Source: Corella eumyota
Taxonomy: Eukaryota > Chordata > Ascidiacea > Phlebobranchia > Corellidae
Assembly (NCBI GenBank): GCA_963082875.1
Contig: OY720102.1
Span: 2,294,001-2,358,000, forward strand
DNA length: 64,000 bases
Reading direction: 5' to 3'
Shown here: piece by piece, positions 55,018 through 64,000 of the stretch
How positions within the stretch are numbered: position 1 is the stretch's first letter
Layout: each line of letters opens with the position of its first letter
Program-made: the position numbers and the translations under genes
The notes under the pieces: model-generated
Database searches by the model: none
What the model saw: only the letters and a program-made list of their open reading frames with translations
What the model was told of the DNA's origin: nothing

Positions 55018-58000
55018 TTATACAAATTGAACACGATTTTCAGCAGAGGAAGGCAGTGAATTCTGCTTCGATTTTTCACTTGGAGAAGATGATTTTGAAC
55101 TGCAACTTTCATTTTCAGATTGTAAACTTCTAACTTTTTGACCATTATTCCGTAGCCTAGGTGATACTGATGACCTCATACCATAATTTACAACTTTTGT
55201 GTCTTTATTTTTTGTCACATAAACCATTAAATCTCCATTTTGTTTTCCATCTTGGCCAGCCTTTGGTGATTGGGATATTTTAACACTCTGAAATTGATCA
55301 ACAATTTTCGTGTATTCTAAATTGTTATTCCCCAATTTTGAAGCTGCACTTGGACTCGGAAAATACCCTTTTTTAAGACTAGAATTTGAGGTAACTGATT
55401 GTGTTTCAGTTTTGGATACATTTTCAAAACTAGGTGGAACAACACAAATTTTAGGCTCAGTACTGCTGATGTGATTATCAGTGTTAGCTTGAAAACCTGG
55501 TGATATACGGAGGTAGAGGCTTTGAAGATTGATTTTCTATAAGAATTAAGCATTAAGTTATCTAATAAATCAAACAATACAACCCAAACTTAACAAAATT
55601 TTAGTAACCCGGGCCATGTTATAAATGGCATGCTTGGTAATCTGTTTTAAAAAGCACAGACACTGATAAAACTAACTTGTATAAATTTACTGTCATGCCC
55701 TGAAATCATTTTAAAAGTGATAATAGGTAAGTTGTAAGAGTTTAACATAAATTCTAAATGTCTTTTAGTAAAAAGCCAAATAACACTTAAGACCACTTAC
55801 ATTAGGAGTTACTGGTTTTGGAGCAATTAAATCTTCACTGCTTGGAACTTGAGTAAATAACTGCAAATCATCCGTAACACTATCGCTGTTATCTAAACTA
55901 TCCTCAGATGGTATTTGTGGCTTGGTTACCTTCCCAGCAATACTGCTTCTTTGTGGATTTGGTGCAAGGACAGATTGAGGTAAAACACAAGCAATCTATG
56001 TAATAAACAACAATTTTGTTTAATGTTACTGCATTTGAAATATAGGAAAAAATTTTACTTGAACAAGATCATTAATTGTTCTAGAAAAAATCAATAAATT
56101 ATTTAATACAAAGAGCTGTAGGTTATATAAAAAAAAACTCATTTACCTTTTTTCCAGATGAAGTAGTATTACTTTTTGTAAGGGTAGAACCGTTCAACTT
56201 ATTTGCCGGTTTCACTATATTGCAAAAAAGATTTTATTAATGTTTACAGATACAGTTATAATTTTTGCTTACTCACCGAACAAGGCTTCGAGAACTTTGA
56301 TCAAGTTGTTTAAATGTGGACTGGGTTTTTTCCAATAAACAAAAACTTGGTTGTTTTCTTCTTTTATCTTTTCAAAACCTTTACAAAAAATAAAAAATAT
56401 ATTAAACCTACGACTAAATTCTAAATTGATTATGTTGTTTTTAATGATAAGAGCTTTTAAAACTGTTTTACAAACCAGATAAACGTAGGAGTTGTGCTAC
56501 ACCGTCAGTTATCCAAGTTTTCAAATCTAATTTATTATTTGTTTGGATATTCTGTTGGTTACACTGTTTTAGCCAAGGCAAGAGTGAATAAGATGTCTCA
56601 GTAGATTCTAACAACCTTCCAAAACAATTGTAGAACCCTGATGGAAGGTTTTTCAATGGGTTCAGCAAATTTGTGATCACCTTAAACAAAAAAGCAATAA
56701 AATATTTTTTTGCATTTTAGAGGGTCGAAAAATGGTTTGCAGTTGAGACCATTAATGATACAGTAAATAACTTGGTAAGTGCTCACCCATTGTACTTCTT
56801 GTTGTATTAAATCAGGAAAGAAAATAGCATCAGGAATCTGGGAAGTTCCTGGTCTTAAATTGAAACCCAGAGCGCTAAACAAACCTCTCCACCCTTTTAT
56901 GTTGTTTAACTTTAATTCCACGCTCTCCTGTGATTTAAAAACAAAGTTAAAGTCATTTTAACCCTAAGAAAATTTGCTATTTAATAATGGTACCCACATC
57001 TTAAATGGGCCTAACCAAGTAAAACACTTTAAAATCAAATTGCTACAGAAAAGAAAAAGGTAAAATAGTTACTTGTGATATGTACATTGGATTGCCATCA
57101 TTTAATTCTTTAACTCCCTCTAACAAATGGCACAAAAGTTTGATTGTGTTACAAGCATCTACATGATTCCCCTTCAAGAGTTTTTGCAATGAAAAAAGTG
57201 AACTTAAGTCTTTTGAGTTTAAAACCACATCAGAGCCTAACAGAACAAAGCCAGACCAATATGATGGGTGCTCAAACTGTTGGTTTGATTGCATTATTTC
57301 CATTGATATCTGTAACGATTCAGATGCTGATTTACCTTGCAGCATATTAGTGTAAAATGAATGAAGGAAAAGTTTTACAACCGTTTCTGGCACTGGCCAC
57401 ATTGTTGTAAGAATGGCGTCAATGCCGCGGCACAAAAATGTGTCACAGATTGATAACAGCGACTTGCAAAATGTTTCTAAATTTGTCATAGTATTGTCAT
57501 TGTAATTGTTCTGGTTTAAGCCTAATACAAGAAGCTTAGTGTTTTCAAACTGATGGCTAATCAAATCTTCTGTTGAAACATCAATATCACTAATTCTAAT
57601 TGAATCCTGGCTTGTTAGGCAACAAGGCAAATGCACAATTTCAAAGTCATTGAATTTAGATAAGAGAGAGTTTTTATCATCAGCAATGTACGGTTCAACG
57701 CGTAAAAGTCCAGCAATTAAATTCACTTCTTCATTTTGATTTTCAAAATTGTTTCCAACAATTAGGGCTCTGCCAACATTAGGTTTAATATCATGTTTGG
57801 GTTGATGTAAAACTTGATGAAATGATGTTGTGATGTTTAGATTAACATTTTGGGACAGATATTTGTCAAGTTTATTTATTTTCAGCATAGGAAATGGCAC
57901 TAGAAATAAGTAGGAATCAACAACTAATATTAATTTGTTTGTCATGTGTTTTTTTAAGTCAATTTGACTGAACAGCATGTCATACAAAGCATAAAAAGCC

Positions 58001-61000
58001 TTTTTGTGCTTGATTTCTTCAGATACATAATGTTTTGGTAATATAAACCTATCACCAGCTTGTATATGCTTGTTACTATACTGATATAAATGTTCAATTT
58101 CTTTAAGTTGGATATAGATAGATTTTTCAACTTTGTTATCCAAATTTTCAGCATCATTTTCCACAGTTTCAATCCCCATTTCATTTCTCAGTGACTGTAC
58201 CAATTCTAACAAAACATTTTCTCCATTTTCTTCTATTAAAGTTGTATAAGTTGCAGATATGGTTTTGTTATCCGGGGTTAGAAACCATATAAACAAATGG
58301 CCAGCAGTTATTGTGGTATAAACTACAGTATTACCACTCTCTTTTGAATACTTCTGTATTTCTTTAGCGGTCATATCAGTAGTATCAGACTTCAGAATTT
58401 TCTGTGAAATTGATTTTAACTCTATAGCAATATTTAATGCAAGTTGATAAGATTCGGCAAAGAAGTAAAGGCATATTAGTGCAGAACAACATTCTGTATA
58501 AAGCTTGTAAAATTTCAGAAACGAAACATTTGGAGTGAAGTTATTTTGACCAAAATATTTAGCAGCTACTTGTCTGCACTCATCTATGGCTTGTTTAAGG
58601 TTTTTAATGGCTTCACTGGTATTGTTACAAGCCCATAAAGCTACTGCATGACTGTGTAGTGTTGATATTTTTTCCTCATAGTTGTTGGTGGGTAATAGAA
58701 TGGCTTGATGAAGAAGCAATCTTGCTCTTTCATGATCACCTTGTGGTAGCAGTAATGTCATCCTAAAAAAGGACACAATTTGGATAAATTTTAAATCAAA
58801 ATTAATTAAAAATATTTATTACAACATCTAATTTTAAACCAAAATTGATTTGTACAGCCTTAAAAAGGGTAAACTTTAGGGGACTGAATTGCAATTTAAA
58901 ACAGCCAAAAAATAAATATTATATGGCCCGGTTTTCTACTAGAACTATACTGTTTTATGCTAGCTATATATATAAAATTAAACAAACCTGCCAATAGAAG
59001 ACAGGGCACTTCTCTTTGCAATTTCATCCTGTTGTTCCACAGCAATAAAAAGATGTTGTTCCTGGTTAGCAATGCCCTGTTCGTAGTTCTCCATTTCTTC
59101 ATAAGTTTGCCCTAAGTTTCCATAGGCTCGACCCTGGCATGGTCTGTTATCAGTTTGTATTGCTATCTCTAAATCAAGTGAATGAAAATTGATTGCATTA
59201 TCAAAGTCCTTCATTGCTTGTGATATACTTCCTATACCACAAGCAGCTTCACCTTTGATAATCTCATTATTATTTTCTACACCAATTTGCAGTTGTAGTT
59301 TTAGTGAAGTTAGGGCTTGCTCATAGTTTCCTTGGCTTGAATGTAAGAACCCAATTTCACTGTAAACCCAGGCCAAGTCTTCTGCATCATTTTCTTCTTC
59401 ACAGAGCGCAGCAAAGCGTGATGCAAAGTCTAAAGATTGTTGGAAATTTTCTGTTTTGCTGTAGCACTGAATTATTCCTTTATAAGAACTCTTTAAAAGA
59501 TTTATGTTGTTAACGTCAGTTGAAATTTTTAGTGAAGTTCTGTAATGGTCACAGGCTTCTTCATAAGACTGTAATGCCTCACACGATCTTGCTAGATTAC
59601 AATAAACATGAGCTATGTTTTTTTTAGATGCCGAAACTTGGTCTAAAATTTCAAGTTGCGATAACATAAACTTCTTTGCCTTTGCATGGTCATCTAGGTT
59701 TGTGAAAGTAATTGCTAAGTTTCCATATGCTTGTGCCTCCAACACCATATCCTTGTTAACTTGACTTAATTCCAACTGTCTTTCATAACATTTAAGAGCT
59801 TTTGGAAACTGGTTTAAATTTGTTAAAGTTGCACCCAGTCGCCCTTGAGCCTTGAATTCTTTTTTAGAATCTTTGACATTGTTTTCATAAATTGAGGCTT
59901 CTCTTGCATGAAAATTAAGAGCGAGATCATATTGTTCTAGTAATCGTAAAGTTGTGCCAATTGAGGTACATGACTGTGCTATTAGATTAAAGTTTTCATG
60001 TTGTTCAGCTAATGTTAATTGCTGTTGATAAAAGCCAAGAGCCTGGCTAGCTTCCTTCTTGGCAATGTATATATCACCCAGATTTCCTAACCCTTTAAAG
60101 GTTCCAAAGGTACTTTTTAACTCAGTTGAAAGGAGCAGAAAGTGACTTTGGCAGTCAAATGCTTCATCATATAAACCCAATGCCTTTTTAGCGAAGCCTA
60201 AATTACAATACGCTCTTGCTAAAGAAACTTTATCAGTTCCTCCAGTAAGACAACGAACACATTCCTCATAACAGGTAACAGCTTCAGAATATTCCTGAAG
60301 TGAAAAATGAGCAAAGCCAAGATTATAAAGTGCTCTTCCTTCCCCTGATTGATCAGGGAATTTCTCAATGAATTTTAAATACAATTTGTAGTATTTGATT
60401 GCTTGTGGATAGTCATGTAAACTGTTGAAGCAGTTTCCGAGGTTCATTAAAGAACGAGATTGGTTTGAAATGTTGTTAATTTTAATGGCAAGTTCATACT
60501 GAGATCTAAAAAGTAAAAGATGCCTTTAAAAAAAAGAGCATAATTTAATATGACACAATGGATTTCCTATTAAAAAACAAAGCAAAAGGTAAAAAAATAC
60601 AATTTTTTGGCTATTATAACATTAACAATTTATTGTAAAATAATTATGAAATTTAATTTAAAGTATAGATATAGTAATACAATATTTTTAATACCAATAA
60701 CATACTTAAAATGCGTGACAGCTTGGTCATGATTGTGTAGAGCCTGATATGCAACAGCTAAGTTACCATGTGTGCTACATTTTGATTCAATATCTCCTAT
60801 CTTCTCTGATATCTCGAGCTCTTTCAAATGGTTTTTAACAGCCTGAAACAAAATATTTGTAACAGAATGATGAATATAATTTTGTACCCATATTAAAGTG
60901 GATTAAATTTCAATAACAGTATTTTGGAATAGGATGGTAAAGTACGAGAGAGCATTAGCAAGATCCGTAGTGTAAAAAAAAAAATTTAGAATCGAAAAGT

Positions 61001-63892
61001 AAGGGAGTAAACAAGCAAGACCCTAAAGTGTAAAAAAATTTCAATATTTTAATACATTAAAAAACAAGTAAAAAAAATGTCATGTAGTTAGCCATAATTA
61101 CTTATTTAAAACAAGAATACAAATTAACAAATTTTAAAGTTAAATCGATGATAAAGCAAGATCAACTTACCAGCTCATAAAGAGCCATTGCACTGTAAGC
61201 ATTTCCGATGTTCCCATAAGCTCTTCCCTGACATCCTGTGTCATTATTTTCAGCTCCAATCCTTAAACATTTGGCTTGTAACTTTAACGCCATCTCATAA
61301 TCACCCATCTATGAGAAAAAAACATTTTTATTGAAATATAACCGAAGAGTATCCCTGGTTTTATTCATTTTTTATTAGCACATTATAAAGTAAGGCCTAT
61401 TAGACTTTAAAATACTTAAAATAAAAAATTGGGATTTAGATTAGGTAATTTATGACTTAAAATAACAAAAAAAATAATCAGAAAAAAAACAAACAACCGG
61501 GTTAGTGTATTTTTATGACCCGTCAAAACGATTATACTTACTTGGTGATATACTATGCCAAGGTTGGCACACGCTCTACCTTCTAGAGTGGAATTTTTGG
61601 TTTCCAGAGAAATTTCCAGCAATCTTTCATAACTTTGCTTTGCTATACTTAATTTTCCTGATAACAACAAATATGTTTAAAAGCAAAACAATTCACAGAA
61701 AGAGGGGAGTGGTGTAAATTTTTTAAGTTAATTTTCTTTAAGGTTTTTCATAAAAATTTCTGAATACAATGTATCATAAGTTTATTGAATTTTGGAAAAT
61801 GACTTTTCAATTATTTATGTATAATAACACTATATATATAACTAAATATTTGTGAAATTTATAATCTTACCAGCATGTCTAGCAGCATAACCCAATGAAG
61901 TTAAAGCTTTAATTTCATTTGCTAGATCATTGATTTGTTGGCTTATTTCAGCAAATTTAATTAAACACATAATTTCATCATTTTGCCTACAAAGAATTCG
62001 AATTTGTAAAGCTTATTAGAAAGACAGCAGTCTTAAATTGGCCAGAAACCAGACAAAAGAAAACAACATTGCAAAAAAAATAAGTGAATAGTAAATTTAA
62101 AACCCCTTTTTTTTAATATATCTTTATCCTCGATGTGGAAAAGTCAAATGCGCAACTTAACCATAGAGTAACAACTGTTACTCCAACCCAGTCTTGAGTA
62201 GCTCTCAGTAGTTTGGGATATTATAGACTATAATTGCCTGGTAATTATACTGCTGATTTGGTGCCGGCTCAGCAGGAGTTTATACCGTTTATAGCGCCTT
62301 ACACAAGGACGCTACAGCATAAAAGCAGTGGGGATTGAACCCACAACCTCATGGTGGTGTAGCAAGTGTTATTACCACTACACCATGCTGCCTTAGTATA
62401 TGAGTTTATACACAAAGTTAGTTAGAAAAATAAAATATATAGCTTACCTTTTTAAAGACCTGTATATTTGAGCACTGTCGCCATAAACCAATTGTTTTTC
62501 TTTTTTATTTTCCATCTTTCCAGCAAGCTCCAACCTTTCCTTTTGACATCTAATAGCTCCATCCTTGTCACCAAACATCAAGCGAGATTGTGCAACTTTT
62601 CCTAACTCTTGACACATCAGGATATTATCATTTAATTGTGAGATTATTTTGTACGAGTTTTCATGTTGTTTAATAGCATTAAAATGATCATTCGTTGAAG
62701 TGTAGCAAGATCCCAGTCCACTGCTAGCTGATGCCTCCAACCTTTTATCCTACAAAATTAATAATGATTAAGTTTTAGATGTTAATATAGACTCCTGGGC
62801 ATTTAATTATTGATTATGTATTATATATTTTAAATACAATATTGTACTATATTTCTATTATATAAAATATGTCAAATTTACCTTTTCTAAAACACTTAAG
62901 ACATGCATCTTAAGTGAATAATAACACACTATAATTATAATACCAAGTAGAACAAAAAGCTAAGGTCATTACTTTTGTAAAGTTCAGTAAGAAGTGCCTA
63001 CTCACAACTGCACTTTAAATGGATTGTATTTAAATTCAAGTGTTTTGACTTAGAATATTTACCAACAGCAAAGTGGAAAATTATAGTTAAAAATTGGATG
63101 ATTTAAAGTTAAGTTTGTAACTGCGTTTAAAATTTTATCTAACTTTAAACATTTTTTTACTATTTATATTATTAAGTCACCTAAAAACTGTCTATTTTTA
63201 TACTGGCAGATAGCATTACCCATATTACACAAAAATCTTTAATGTTAATTTTATCGAAAATCAAAAATCATTGTTTTTTAATACCTTGATTTTTTTAGCT
63301 AGTACAAGCTGTTGATTATAGTTAAGGATTGCTTCTTTATGTTGGTTTTGTGAAGAATAAGCTGCACCTAGGTTACCATAAGCACGACATTCACCCGATA
63401 TATCACCTAGTTGTTTACACACTTTTAAATCTTCCTCCATGTAGAAAATTGACCTTTGAAAATATTAAGAATCATAAAACTTTAAATTGCTTTTATAAAT
63501 ATTGTTGCTTATTGAAATAATTTAGTAGTTGTTATTACATTGGCATAACTAAATATTATTTTAAAGTTAGAGAGCAAAATAGGTTTTTTGTATGTTATTC
63601 ATAGTATTTAATGAATAAATTTTATTACCAAATTTAATAACACTAATACACTTTTATTCCTTAATCTTGCTTATAAACTACAGTATGATATAGTTCAAAA
63701 ATTGTTAGTTTTAAAATAAGGAACCCTATAATTTTTTGGATAAACCACATAGTTATAACAATAATAAGACGTCATAATAATAATAACCTCTTAAAATTTC
63801 CAAGTGACCATAAAGCACTACTTAGTGCAGAATAAACAGATCCTTTCAGCTTAAGACTGTGAGTGCCAATTGATATGGCACATTCCAGGACC
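55018..63892 (-). CDS. TTC28: TTC28: TPR-repeat scaffold with degenerate CHAT domain (5' end outside the window)
   Basis: Large TPR protein; the vertebrate form is linked to midzone and cytokinesis. Exons seen: 63788-63892, 63285-63453, 62448-62749, 61871-61986, 61542-61657, 61171-61308, 60706-60842, 58988-60505, 57073-58762, about 56788-56927, 56476-56680, 56277-56378, 56147-56214, 55801-55995 and 55018-55536. At least fifteen TPRs of the ~40-residue type (GRAYGNLGQTYEEMENYEQG; GQ or NLG at fixed positions). The CHAT domain lies in exon 57073-58762: LILVVDSYLFLVPFPMLKI, ALIVGNN, AILTTMWPVPETVVKLFLHS and HPSYWSGFVLLGSDVVLNS. The following GWRGLFSALGFNLRP and PDAIFFPD match human TTC28 strongly. 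The C-terminus is a Ser/Pro-rich tail much shorter than the human one. Exons upstream of 63892 and the true start are not in the window. Confidence 0.93.
62105..62393 (-). mobile_element. Near full-length tRNA-derived SINE in a TTC28 intron
   Basis: Minus-oriented. Head at 62393 (GGCAGCATGGTGTAGTGGTA, A box), B box GGGTTCAATCCCC, the shared body, then CATCGAGGATAAAGATAT and an A run. No clear target duplication was found. Less conserved than the copy at 37454. Confidence 0.88.
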
Positions 63893-64000
63893 TACAACAC
63901 AATGAAGCAACTATTTTTAAACAAATAAAAAAGTGATCTCATAATGATAAGCTTGAAAACAAAAGTTGGTACGACACAATTTGTGAATCAACCATTGAAA

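Overview
The window is AT-rich eukaryotic nuclear DNA with compact, intron-rich genes. All identified genes are animal genes. The protein similarities, short introns, tRNA-derived SINEs and general composition suggest a tunicate of the Ciona type; this is inference, because no species-diagnostic sequence such as rDNA is present. Exon boundaries were read by eye from GT/AG sites, reading phase and remembered family sequences, so those given with 'about' may be off by a few bases.

Layout. 1-4440 (minus): 5' two thirds of PARP1 (zinc fingers, BRCT, WGR, start of the regulatory domain), running off the left edge. 5386-6522 (minus): TTC36. 6821-10051 (minus): SMC6 in one uninterrupted exon. 10975-15208 (minus): a type I membrane protein with MANSC, LDLa and VWC modules and two PPxY motifs. 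15.4-39.8 kb (minus): a tandem array of four large GTPase genes or gene remnants (called A, B, C and D here), related to guanylate-binding proteins and atlastins. 42.5-46.8 kb (plus): a tetraspanin. 47.8-52.8 kb (minus): an SLC23 nucleobase/ascorbate transporter. 53.5-54.4 kb (plus): TMEM17, head-to-head with SLC23. 55.0-64.0 kb (minus): the 3' part of TTC28 (TPR array plus CHAT domain), running off the right edge.

The most unusual part is the GTPase array. Each complete gene encodes a GBP/atlastin-type G domain, a helical stalk made from repeated exon pairs, and a C-terminal segment with about 70 glycine- and alanine-rich hydrophobic residues that looks like a membrane anchor or hairpin. A and C are close copies, as are B and D, so an A+B unit of roughly 11-12 kb was duplicated in tandem. 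In the left unit B has lost its G domain at the duplication junction and has an in-frame stop. C has doubled its stalk repeats. One stretch near the C-terminus groups A with B and C with D, which points to gene conversion after duplication. The junction is filled by about 1.8 kb of unrelated repeat-rich DNA. The array has the features of a fast-evolving, lineage-specific family and could be an innate-defence or membrane-remodelling system, but its function is unknown.

The other genes are mostly conserved housekeeping or cell-biology genes: DNA repair (PARP1, SMC6), the ciliary transition zone (TMEM17), cytokinesis-linked scaffolding (TTC28) and transport (SLC23). Introns and spacers hold at least seven tRNA-derived SINE copies, a second dispersed repeat family, and several minisatellites.
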